Shown here: positions 17,829-25,919 of the stretch, one piece after another
Layout of the letters: each line of letters begins with the position of its first letter
Position numbering within the stretch: position 1 is the first letter of the stretch
Assembly (NCBI RefSeq): GCF_900105515.1
Contig: NZ_FNSY01000001.1
Coordinates: 4,092,001-4,156,000, forward strand
DNA length: 64,000 bases
Source: Streptomyces sp. 2131.1
GTDB taxonomy: Bacteria; Actinomycetota; Actinomycetes; Streptomycetales; Streptomycetaceae
Reading direction: 5' to 3'
Notes under the pieces: generated by a model
What the model saw: only the letters and a program-made list of their open reading frames with translations
Told to the model about the DNA's origin: nothing
The model's database searches: none
Made by a program: the position numbers and the translations under genes

Positions 17829-18191
17829 ATGCGTGCATTCCGGGTAGTTCTCTGGGCCGTCGGCCTGGTGGCTCTGGTGGGTCTGTTCTTCTCACTGAAG
17901 GAGGCGTTCCACCCGGCGGTCTGGATCCTCTGCATGGTCCTCGCCGTCGGCTGCCCCCTGGCGGCCGAGGGCCGTGCGGCCCGGCAGACGCAAGGCAGGC
18001 GACGCGCGGAGCAACGCGCCTGGTACGCGGAGAACTTCGGCTCCCTCGAAGCCCTGCGCGAGGCCGTCGACGCGCCGGCCCTGCGCCGCATCCGTGACGA
18101 GAAGGGCCCGGCGCAGGCGGTCCGCGAGGTCAAGCGCGAACACCCCCGCCTGCCGCTGGACGTGGCGGTGTCCCTGGTCAGAGCCTTGTGA
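17829..18191 (+). CDS. Small two-helix membrane protein, array member A
   Basis: 120 residues, unknown function. Two hydrophobic segments (residues 4-24 and about 31-47) are followed by a basic linker and a soluble helical domain with FGSLEALREAVD, LRRIRDEKG and PLDVAVSLVRAL. It starts at ATG 17829 after ACAGGTGAGACATC. The same leader pattern precedes two paralogues, at 19082 and 19519. Its stop overlaps the next start (GTGA), so it is coupled to the PH-domain gene. Confidence 0.78.
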   Translation: MRAFRVVLWAVGLVALVGLFFSLKEAFHPAVWILCMVLAVGCPLAAEGRAARQTQGRRRAEQRAWYAENFGSLEALREAVDAPALRRIRDEKGPAQAVREVKREHPRLPLDVAVSLVRAL

Positions 18192-18805
18192 GCCCGGGGA
18201 CCATGTTTACGTCCCCGGGCCCCGGCGAAGGGCTGTTCATCCCCGCCGAGGGGGCGCGCCGAGGCGGGGTCTACCTGTTGGTGACTCTCGCGTGTGTGCT
18301 CGCTCTGGTGGTTCTCGAAGCGCTCACCGTGTTCGTGGTCCTCGTGCTGCTCTCGGGTGAAGGCATCGAATCCATGGGCTGGGCCGGCGTCGGCGGGTAC
18401 ATCGGCCTGCCCGTGTTCTTCGCAGGGGTGTTCCTGCTGCCGATGGCGGTGATGATGCGGCGGCTCCCGGGCATGCGCATCGACGCGACCGGTGTGACCA
18501 GGGTGTGGCGCAAGCGTAGTCAGACCATTGGCTGGGCCGACATCGACCAGGTCCGGTTCAACAGTCGGCGGAGTTACCTGATGATCGTGCTGAAGCCGGG
18601 TGTGAACGCCGGGAAGCCGAACGACGGCGGTGGGCCGCGCGCGGTTCTCCACTCGCTCGGACACGCCGTCTGGCGCCGCCGCAGGCCCGGTCAGGCCGGG
18701 CTGATCATCGAGGCGGTCGAGCGCTTCGCCCCGGGTACGTACATCCCCGGCCAGTGGCCCGTGGGCAACCAGGGCCGCACGCGCGGGACGGGCGCTCCGG
18801 CGTAG
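18188..18805 (+). CDS. Membrane protein with C-terminal PH-like domain, array member B
   Basis: 205 residues. It starts at GTG 18188, overlapping the end of the preceding gene. Two membrane segments (about residues 25-55 and 70-92) are followed by a cytoplasmic region (GMRIDATGVTRVW, then GWADIDQVRF, YLMIVLKPG) that resembles a bacterial PH domain. Its last 99 codons plus stop lie within a 305-bp block duplicated at 19809-20113. Function unknown; probably an accessory of the secretion locus. Confidence 0.78.
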   Translation: MSPGTMFTSPGPGEGLFIPAEGARRGGVYLLVTLACVLALVVLEALTVFVVLVLLSGEGIESMGWAGVGGYIGLPVFFAGVFLLPMAVMMRRLPGMRIDATGVTRVWRKRSQTIGWADIDQVRFNSRRSYLMIVLKPGVNAGKPNDGGGPRAVLHSLGHAVWRRRRPGQAGLIIEAVERFAPGTYIPGQWPVGNQGRTRGTGAPA

Positions 18806-18812
18806 CGGAGCG
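18508..18812 (+). repeat. 305-bp direct repeat, copy 1
   Basis: Identical to 19809-20113 except for two substitutions (C/G at 18525/19826 and G/A at the stop codon, 18805/20106). The offset is 1301 bp. It encodes the PH-like tail of array member B and ends inside the left part of a terminator hairpin that is complete only in copy 2. Confidence 0.97.
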
Positions 18813-19061
18813 GATGTGCAGGGCGCCGTGACCGTACAGCCGGAACCGGATGGGCTGCCGGAGTCCATCACGGCTGCTACGGACTGGCAGCGCAGGCAGG
18901 GCCCGGAATCCATCGGAGGCGCCGTGGTCGATGCCTACGGAGTGGCCATGAGCGAACAGATGCGGGGATGAGCCCTAGCCTTGGAGCGGAGCGACTGGCA
19001 GGCCAAGGCCGACCGTGCAGGCTCGGCAGTGCTTGATGATGCCGGGAGGCGGGTTCTCTGA
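18809..19061 (+). pseudogene. Decayed fragment of the YbaB-like gene
   Basis: Reads GAVTVQPEPDGLPESITAAT, then DWQRRQGPESIGGAVVDAYG. This closely follows GAVTV...DGIPESI and DWQRRQGPEVIGAAVLDAYG in the intact gene at 15910 (matching about 16016-16240). The frame then hits TGA at about 18970. Similarity continues in another frame (ERSDWQAKADRAG) to a stop at 19059-19061. No start or N-terminal helix is present. It is a leftover from duplication of the upstream block. Confidence 0.88.
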
Positions 19062-19081
19062 AAGACAGGTGATGGTTTCGC

Positions 19082-19417
19082 ATGTACTGGATTCGAGTAC
19101 CGCTTTGGTGTGCCTCCCTGGCCTGCTTGTATGTGGTGTTCGCTGTTCGGCCTCATAGTCTGCCGCTGACGATCCTTCTTTACGCCCTTTTCGTTCTCCT
19201 CCCGAGCTTGGGCGAGGGATACGTGCAGCGGCGGCGCCAGAAGGACTGGTACGGAAAATTCGGGTCCATCGACGCATTGCGGTCGATCGTGACGGACGAG
19301 GCGGAACTTCGTCGGATCCGTGATGAAAAGGGGTTGCTGGTGGCTGCCCGCCGGTTCAGGCGCCAGTTTCCTCGGTGTCCCTTGCCCGAGGCCCTGAAGC
19401 TGGTTCAGTCGCTGTGA
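19082..19417 (+). CDS. Small two-helix membrane protein, array member C (paralogue of A)
   Basis: 111 residues. Two hydrophobic N-terminal segments are followed by FGSIDALRSIVTD, LRRIRDEKG and PLPEALKLVQSL, matching member A block by block. It starts at ATG 19082 after GACAGGTGATGG. GC content is visibly lower than in the secretion genes. No PH-domain partner follows it directly; member D comes 101 bp later. Function unknown. Confidence 0.75.
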   Translation: MYWIRVPLWCASLACLYVVFAVRPHSLPLTILLYALFVLLPSLGEGYVQRRRQKDWYGKFGSIDALRSIVTDEAELRRIRDEKGLLVAARRFRRQFPRCPLPEALKLVQSL

Positions 19418-19518
19418 CCACTCCGCCCATCCCCTCGGCGTCGCGGTCGTGACGTTGGGTTGTGTCCATCTCGCAACTGAGCGCGTGGACTTCTCGGATC
19501 AACAGGCAGGTGGGCCTC

Positions 19519-20106
19519 ATGTACGTGTGGCGGATGGCTCTCTGGGCAGCTGCGAGCGCAGCCGCCGGAGCGGCGGTGCTGCTCTTTCACGGAGCGGACA
19601 CCGGTTCGTCGGCGCTGCCGTTCCTGCTCTGTCTCGTGCTGGCCTTCGTGTTCGCGCTAGCCGCTGAGCTCTATGCGACGGGCCGCAAGCGACGCGAAGC
19701 GAGGAAGAGCTTTATACAGAAGTTCGGATCGGTCGACGAGTTGAGGCAGGCCGTCGATGGACCGGGGCTCCGGCGTACGCGTGATGAGGATGGGCTGCTG
19801 AGCGCCGTGCGCAAGCGTAGTCAGAGCATTGGCTGGGCCGACATCGACCAGGTCCGGTTCAACAGTCGGCGGAGTTACCTGATGATCGTGCTGAAGCCGG
19901 GTGTGAACGCCGGGAAGCCGAACGACGGCGGTGGGCCGCGCGCGGTTCTCCACTCGCTCGGACACGCCGTCTGGCGCCGCCGCAGGCCCGGTCAGGCCGG
20001 GCTGATCATCGAGGCGGTCGAGCGCTTCGCCCCGGGTACGTACATCCCCGGCCAGTGGCCCGTGGGCAACCAGGGCCGCACGCGCGGGACGGGCGCTCCG
20101 GCGTAA
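19519..20106 (+). CDS. Chimeric membrane/PH-like protein, array member D
   Basis: 195 residues. Residues 1-96 are an A-type protein: two hydrophobic segments, then FGSVDELRQAVDG and LRRTRDEDGLLSAV. At codon 97 (19807-19809) the frame runs straight into the duplicated PH-like tail (RKRSQSIGWADIDQ...), so the A-type domain is truncated and fused to the end of member B. I choose ATG 19519 because its leader (ACAGGCAGGTGGGCCTC) matches those of A and C; GTG 19462 would add 19 residues. Expression is plausible, function unknown. Confidence 0.75.
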   Translation: MYVWRMALWAAASAAAGAAVLLFHGADTGSSALPFLLCLVLAFVFALAAELYATGRKRREARKSFIQKFGSVDELRQAVDGPGLRRTRDEDGLLSAVRKRSQSIGWADIDQVRFNSRRSYLMIVLKPGVNAGKPNDGGGPRAVLHSLGHAVWRRRRPGQAGLIIEAVERFAPGTYIPGQWPVGNQGRTRGTGAPA

Positions 20107-20113
20107 CGGAGCG
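19809..20113 (+). repeat. 305-bp direct repeat, copy 2
   Basis: Second copy of 18508-18812 with two substitutions. Here the sequence continues beyond the repeat into the full right arm of a terminator stem, suggesting that this copy keeps the ancestral 3' end. Confidence 0.97.
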
Positions 20114-20121
20114 CCCGTCCC
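20086..20121 (+). terminator. Terminator hairpin at the end of the array
   Basis: A perfect 15-bp stem (GGGACGGGCGCTCCG / CGGAGCGCCCGTCCC) with loop GCGTAA that contains the stop codon of member D. It lies between convergent member D and eccC. No T-run is present, as is common in streptomycetes. Confidence 0.7.
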
Positions 20122-20126
20122 GGCCG

Positions 20127-23100
20127 TCACCCCTCCTCCGGCTCCAGCCACCCCGTCTGGATCAGGGCCGGCGTGCCCCGGCGGGCGACGAACATGCCCC
20201 GGCCGGGCGGCAGCGGGCGGCCCTTCACGGTGCCGAGGAGTTCGCCCTCGCTGGGGTGGCCGGACAGGATCACGCCCTGCGCGCCCAGCTCCTTGAAGCG
20301 CTGGATGAACGGCTCGTACGAGGAGCGGCCGGCGCCCGCGCTGCTGCGGGCGATGATGAAGTTGACGCCGGTGTCCCGGGCGAACGGCAGGTTGTCCACC
20401 AGCTGGGCCAGCGGGTTGGCGGACGACGTGGCCACCAGGTCGTAGTCGTCCACGATGATGAACGCCCGGGGGCCGCGCCACCAGCTGCGGGTGCGCAGCT
20501 GCTGCGGGGTCACGTCCGTCCCGGGGATGCGGCTGGTGATGAGGGTGTTCATGTCGCCGAGGTAGGACTCGAACGCGTTCTGCGTGGTCGCGTAGCCGAC
20601 CAGGTACGGCTCGGGCACGACCTCCAGCAGGCTGCGCCGGTAGTCCCCGACGCAGATCAACGCCTCCTGCGGGGTGTAGCGGGCGGTGATCTGCTTGATC
20701 AGCAGCCGCAGCAGCGCCGTCTTGCCGGACTCCGACTCGCCGAAGACCGCGAACAGCGGGTCCGTGTCGAAGTCGACGTACACCGGCGCGAGGTTCATCT
20801 CGTCGATGCCGATCGCGACACCGCCGCGCGTGGCGTCGGGGCCGGTCGGCAGGTCGCGGGCGGACAGCATCCGGGGCAGCATCCGGACGGCCGGGGCGTG
20901 CGGGCCGGGCCAGTTGTCGTTCATGGCCTTGACGAAGCCGGCCGTGGCCTCGGACAGGTCGTCGCCGCCCCCGCCCGCGGAGTCGTCGATGCGCGGCAGG
21001 GCGCCCATGAAGTGCAGCCGCTCCTCGGTCAGACCGCGGCCCGGGGTGCCGACGGGCACGTTCTTGGCGACCTTGCGGTCCAGCTCGGAGTCGGCCGGGT
21101 CGCCGAGGCGCAGCTCCAGGCGGTTGAGCAGCTGGTCCTTGAGCGCGGCGCGCATCTCCATGTACCGGGAGACGGTGGCGACCAGGTGGACGCCGAGGCC
21201 GAGGCCCCGGGCGGCGATGTCGGCGACGACGGGCTCCAGGAACTCGTAGTCCGTCTTGAAGGACTGCCAGCCGTCGATGACCAGGAAGACGTCGCCCCAC
21301 GCCTCGCCGGGCAGCCGGCCGGCGGCGCGCAGCCGGCGGTAGGTGGCGATGGAGTCGATGTTGTTGTCCCGGAAGAACGCCTCGCGCCGGTTGAGGATGC
21401 CGGCGACCTCGGCGACCGTACGGCGGATCTTCTCCGGGTCGAGCCGGGAGGCGACCCCGCCGACGTGCGGGAGGCCCTCGATGGCGGACATGCCGCCGCC
21501 ACCGAAGTCCATTCCGTAGAACTGCACTTCGTGCGGGGTGTGGGTGAGGGCGAAGGCGCCGATGAGGGAGCGGAGGAGGGTGGACTTGCCGGAGCGCGGG
21601 CCGCCCACGATCAGCATGTGGCCGGCGGCGCCGGAGAAGTCCCTGACCAGGGTGTCGCGGCGCTGCTCGAACGGCTTGTCCACCAGGCCGAAGGGGACGA
21701 CGAGCGCCCCGTTCCGCTGCTCGGGCGCGTGCAGGCCGCGTTCGGGCGTGACCGCGAGCCCGGGCAGCAGCCGGTCGAGCGAGGGCGCCTCGGTGAGCGG
21801 TGGCAGCCACACCTGGTGGGCGAGGGGCCCCTGGCCCTCCAGGCGGCGGGCGATGACGTCGAGGACGGTGTCCGCCAGCGCGTCGGGCGTCGCCTGCCCG
21901 GGCACGAAGGGGACGTGCGGCTCGGGCTCCGGGTAGTGGACCGCGACCGGGGCGGCGGTGAACAGGACCGGCCGGCGGTCGATCGCGAGATCCCCGTTGC
22001 CGGAGACCGGCGCGACCCCGGGCCGGTAGGTCCCCGACACGTACGCGGCCTTGAAGCGGGTCATCCCCTCGGTGCCGAACTTCAGGAACCCGGAACCGGG
22101 CACCGACGGCAGGTGGTAGGCGTCGGGCACGCCCAGCGCGGTACGGGACTCGGCGGCGGAGAAGGTCCGCAGCCCGATCCGGTACGAGAGGTAGGTGTCC
22201 AGGCCGCGCAGCCGGCCCTCCTCCAGGCGCTGCGAGGCCAGCAGCAGGTGCACGCCCAGGGACCGCCCGATGCGGCCGATCTGGATGAACATGTCGATGA
22301 AGTCCGGCTTGGCGGTGAGCAGTTCGCTGAACTCGTCGATCACCAGGACCAGCGAGGCCAGCGGCTCCAGCGGGGCCCCGGCGGCGCGTGCCTTCTCGTA
22401 GTCGGTGAGGTTGGCGTAGTTGCCCGCCGCCCGCAGCAGCTCCTGGCGGCGCTGGAGCTCACCGGTGATGGAGTCCCGCATGCGGTCGACCAGGGTGAGG
22501 TCGTCCGCCAGGTTGGTGATGACCGCGGCCACGTGCGGGAGTTCCGACATCCCGGCGAAGGTGGCGCCGCCCTTGAAGTCGGCGAGGACGAAGTTGAGGG
22601 TCTCCGACGAGTGGGTGACCGCGAGGCCCAGCACCAGGGTGCGCAGCAGTTCGGACTTGCCGGAACCGGTCGCGCCCACGCACAGCCCGTGCGGGCCCAT
22701 GCCCTCCTGCGCGGCCTCCTTGAGGTCGAGCATGACGGGGGAGCCGTCCTCGCCGACACCGATGGGCACCCGCAGCCGGTCGGCCGTCGAACGCGGCCGC
22801 CACACCGTGTTGGTGTCCACCGCGGCGGGATCGCCGATGCCCAGCAGGTCCGTGAAGTCCAGGTTGGCGAGCAGCGGCTCCTCGTCGTCCCCGCCGCTGC
22901 CCATCCGGAACGGGGCGAGCTGGCGGCCCAGGGCCTGAGCGGTTTCGACGGGCAGGAGGTCCGGGATGCCGTGGTAGGAGACGCTGGCCGACTCCAGCCG
23001 CAGCCGGCCCGGCCGCACGGCGATGTGGAGTCCGCCGCGCGGCTCGTCCAGCTCCTCCGGGACGATCTCCACCACGGTGACCCCCTGGAGCCCCTCGGCG

Positions 23101-24092
23101 GAGGCGAACAGCGAGTTCTGCGGGACGACGCCGCCGTCCAGCACGAGGACCACGTGCGGCTGGTCCAGGAGCGGGGAGCCCTCGCGGTTGAAGCGGGAGC
23201 GGCCGTCCAGGGTGTGGTGGAGCAGCGTCTCGACCTCGGCCAGGTCGTCGCTGAACAGCCGCTTGGTGCCGGCCCCGTCCGACGTGCCGGGGGCCTGGGT
23301 GTGCGGGAGCCACTTCGTCCAGTCCCACTGGTCCGTCACGTCCGTGGACGCCACGACCGCGACCAGCAGGTCCTCGGGGGAGTGCAGCGCGACCAGTCCG
23401 GAGATCATCGCGCGCGCGGAGCCGCGTACGGAGACCGGGTCGCCGGAGACCACGACGTGGTAGAAGGCGCGCAGCGACATCGCCATGGGGAGCCGGTCCA
23501 CGGAACCGTGGGTGGCCAGGAACCGGTGCATGGCACCGGCCGACAGCGGCTCCAGCTCGTCCACCGGCGCGGTGGTCGGGGCGATGAGCGGCGTCCACAG
23601 CTGCTGCGGGCCCAGGCCGACGCGGACCTGTCCGAAGTCGTCGTCGGTGATCCGGCGCTCCCACAGCCGCCCGCCCTCGGCGACCAGCGACCACAACTGG
23701 TCCGGGTCCGGGTGCAGGTAGAACTGCGCGTCGCGCTGCGCCTGCGCGGTGCGCCGCACCTTGCGCCGGGTCTGCCCGAGGTACTTCAGGTAGTCGCGGC
23801 GGCCCTGCACGGCCTCGCCCTGGGTGCCCTTGCGGTACCGCATCATCTGCGCCACGGCCATCGCGACCGTCGACAGCAGCATCATGACGCCCATGATCTT
23901 CATGAACGACTGGGAACCGGGCATGAAGAAGAACACCACCGACGAGCCCATGCCGAGCATCGGCAGGAGCTGCATGGCCATGCCCTCCTGCTGCCCGCGG
24001 GGCAGTTCAGGAGGAGCTTCCAGACGCAGTTCCGTGGTGGACGTCTCGGGCGGCATCGCGCGGGGCGGGCGCTTGACGACGATCTGGGTCAC
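20127..24092 (-). CDS. eccC: Type VII secretion FtsK/SpoIIIE ATPase EccC (fused a+b)
   Basis: Motor of the ESX machine, which recognises substrates and drives export. It has 1321 residues, starting at GTG 24092. After the N-terminal region come two membrane segments (about residues 45-90), then three ATPase modules with P-loops GATGSGKS (near 475), GGPRSGKS (near 830) and a divergent ESESGKT (near 1119). The first module is followed by a DEFSELL Walker B-like motif (VLVIDEFSELL). Size and domain order match fused EccCa/EccCb of Gram-positive and streptomycete systems. It is divergent from eccD across 203 bp. Confidence 0.96.
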   Translation of the reverse strand: MTQIVVKRPPRAMPPETSTTELRLEAPPELPRGQQEGMAMQLLPMLGMGSSVVFFFMPGSQSFMKIMGVMMLLSTVAMAVAQMMRYRKGTQGEAVQGRRDYLKYLGQTRRKVRRTAQAQRDAQFYLHPDPDQLWSLVAEGGRLWERRITDDDFGQVRVGLGPQQLWTPLIAPTTAPVDELEPLSAGAMHRFLATHGSVDRLPMAMSLRAFYHVVVSGDPVSVRGSARAMISGLVALHSPEDLLVAVVASTDVTDQWDWTKWLPHTQAPGTSDGAGTKRLFSDDLAEVETLLHHTLDGRSRFNREGSPLLDQPHVVLVLDGGVVPQNSLFASAEGLQGVTVVEIVPEELDEPRGGLHIAVRPGRLRLESASVSYHGIPDLLPVETAQALGRQLAPFRMGSGGDDEEPLLANLDFTDLLGIGDPAAVDTNTVWRPRSTADRLRVPIGVGEDGSPVMLDLKEAAQEGMGPHGLCVGATGSGKSELLRTLVLGLAVTHSSETLNFVLADFKGGATFAGMSELPHVAAVITNLADDLTLVDRMRDSITGELQRRQELLRAAGNYANLTDYEKARAAGAPLEPLASLVLVIDEFSELLTAKPDFIDMFIQIGRIGRSLGVHLLLASQRLEEGRLRGLDTYLSYRIGLRTFSAAESRTALGVPDAYHLPSVPGSGFLKFGTEGMTRFKAAYVSGTYRPGVAPVSGNGDLAIDRRPVLFTAAPVAVHYPEPEPHVPFVPGQATPDALADTVLDVIARRLEGQGPLAHQVWLPPLTEAPSLDRLLPGLAVTPERGLHAPEQRNGALVVPFGLVDKPFEQRRDTLVRDFSGAAGHMLIVGGPRSGKSTLLRSLIGAFALTHTPHEVQFYGMDFGGGGMSAIEGLPHVGGVASRLDPEKIRRTVAEVAGILNRREAFFRDNNIDSIATYRRLRAAGRLPGEAWGDVFLVIDGWQSFKTDYEFLEPVVADIAARGLGLGVHLVATVSRYMEMRAALKDQLLNRLELRLGDPADSELDRKVAKNVPVGTPGRGLTEERLHFMGALPRIDDSAGGGGDDLSEATAGFVKAMNDNWPGPHAPAVRMLPRMLSARDLPTGPDATRGGVAIGIDEMNLAPVYVDFDTDPLFAVFGESESGKTALLRLLIKQITARYTPQEALICVGDYRRSLLEVVPEPYLVGYATTQNAFESYLGDMNTLITSRIPGTDVTPQQLRTRSWWRGPRAFIIVDDYDLVATSSANPLAQLVDNLPFARDTGVNFIIARSSAGAGRSSYEPFIQRFKELGAQGVILSGHPSEGELLGTVKGRPLPPGRGMFVARRGTPALIQTGWLEPEEG

Positions 24093-24295
24093 CGGCGAAT
24101 CAGTCCCTCAGTGCGGCCCGGAGAGTTGTGGGCCGGCACCCCCGTGGCAGCGACCTACCTCCGCGCGCGGATCATCCTAATGTAGGCACGGAAGGGGGCC
24201 CCGATAGGGTGACGCCCTGCGGGCGTACGACGGCACTGTGCCGACGCGGCCCGCTCTCAGCAGCACGGCGTGCAGCGAACGAGGGGACCCCACAG

Positions 24296-25765
24296 GTGAG
24301 TTCGACCCTGACAACCACCGGCTTCTGCCGCATAACGGTCGTGGCGCCGGACAGTCGTATCGACGTCGCCCTGCCGGACGACGTCGCCGTCGCCGATCTC
24401 CTCCCGGAGATCCTGCGGCTGACCGGCCAGGAGACACCCGCGGGAGCGCCTCCGGGATACCACCTGACCCGCCGCGACAACACGGTCCTGGACGCCACCC
24501 ACACCCTGGGCGTCCAGCGCGTCCTGGACGGTGACGTGCTGCGGCTGCGGCCCTTCACCGAGTCGCTGCCGCCGGCCGTCTTCGACGACGTCGCCGACGC
24601 GGTGGCCTCCGCCGTCCGCCGCGACCGGGCCCTGTGGAGCGACCAGCTCCTCGGCGTCGCCGGTCTCTTCGGCGGGGCGCTGCTGCTCGTCCTCATGGGC
24701 TTCGTGGTCTGGTTCGCCGACCCGGTCCGGCACGACATGCACGGACTGCCGGGCATCGTCGCCGCCGCCGTCGGCGTCCTGCTCGCCGTGCTCGCCGGGA
24801 TCCGCGCCCGGCGCTACGACGACCGGGCCTCCGCGATCGCGCTCGGCCTCGCCGCCCTGCCGCACGTCATGATCGCCGGGTCCGGGCTCCTCGCCCTCGA
24901 CCCGGGCACCGGGATCGGACGCCTCCAGTTCATGCTGGGCTGCGCGGCGGTGCTCCTGGTCTCCGCCGGGCTCGTCGTCGCGATGCCGACCGGCGACGCC
25001 CCGTTCGTCGCCGTCGTGTTCGCCTCGGCGGTCGGCACCCTCGCCACGTTCCTGTCGATCGTCACGGAGGCCGCACCCCGCGAGGCGGCCGCCGTCTGCG
25101 CCGTCGTCGCGATCGGCCTCATCGCCTTCCTGCCCGGCCTCTCCGCACGGGTCGCCCAGCTGCCCATCGGCTACGCGGCCCCGCGCCCCGCGACCGACGC
25201 CGACCTCGACGGCGAGCCCGGCCCCGGCAGCCCCGAGCCCGTCGACACCGAACGCATCGCGGCCCGGGCCCGGCGCGGCCACGAACTGCTGCTCGGCCTC
25301 GTCGGCGGCTGCTGCGTCGTGGTGGTCGCCTCGGCCGCCGTCCTCGGCTTCTCCACCGACACCTGGGGCCGCACCCTCGCCCTCGTCGCCGGAGTGGCCA
25401 TGCTGCTGCGCGCCCGCCTCTTCCGCTACACCTCGCAGGTCGCCGTCACGCTGAGCGCCGGCATCGCCGCCCTGGGCCTGCTGGTGCTCGGGCTCTCCCT
25501 CAACCCGCCGGCCGACGCCGTCGTCAAGCTCCTGACCGAGAACGACCGGGGCCCGCTCGACATCCGTACGCTGTGGCTCGCCGCTGCCGTCACGGCCGGC
25601 GCCGCCCTGCTGACCGGCATCGCGCTGATCATCCCGAAGAAGGGCCTCTCCCCGTTCTGGGGTCGCATGTCCGACCTGGCCGAGGTCCTGCTCCTGCTCG
25701 CCCTCGTCCCCCTCTGCCTGGCCGTCCTCGACCTGTACTCGGCAGCCCGGTCCATGACCAGCTGA
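24296..25765 (+). CDS. eccD: Type VII secretion channel protein EccD
   Basis: Polytopic inner-membrane core of the ESX channel. It starts at GTG 24296 with GAGGGGA upstream, giving 489 residues. A ubiquitin-like N-terminal domain (residues 1-90, FCRITVVAPDSRIDVALPDD) is followed by about eleven hydrophobic helices, split by a charged cytoplasmic loop near residues 300-330. Length and layout are typical. It is divergent from eccC and the last secretion gene of the locus. Confidence 0.95.
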   Translation: MSSTLTTTGFCRITVVAPDSRIDVALPDDVAVADLLPEILRLTGQETPAGAPPGYHLTRRDNTVLDATHTLGVQRVLDGDVLRLRPFTESLPPAVFDDVADAVASAVRRDRALWSDQLLGVAGLFGGALLLVLMGFVVWFADPVRHDMHGLPGIVAAAVGVLLAVLAGIRARRYDDRASAIALGLAALPHVMIAGSGLLALDPGTGIGRLQFMLGCAAVLLVSAGLVVAMPTGDAPFVAVVFASAVGTLATFLSIVTEAAPREAAAVCAVVAIGLIAFLPGLSARVAQLPIGYAAPRPATDADLDGEPGPGSPEPVDTERIAARARRGHELLLGLVGGCCVVVVASAAVLGFSTDTWGRTLALVAGVAMLLRARLFRYTSQVAVTLSAGIAALGLLVLGLSLNPPADAVVKLLTENDRGPLDIRTLWLAAAVTAGAALLTGIALIIPKKGLSPFWGRMSDLAEVLLLLALVPLCLAVLDLYSAARSMTS

Positions 25766-25919
25766 GCACCGGGCCCGACGCGCCTGCGGGGCCAGACGCG
25801 CCTCGGAGCCGTACAAAACGTTCCGTCTCCTCGGACGCCGGGCCTGTTCGATTACAGTGCTGCGCAGTTACCGCACAGTCGCACAGGGGAACGAGACGAC
25901 GGCATACGGGAGTGGCGCG

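Noticed and set aside
20055..24185. 1376-codon plus-strand frame opposite eccC
   Set aside because: Antisense shadow of eccC; no recognisable domain.
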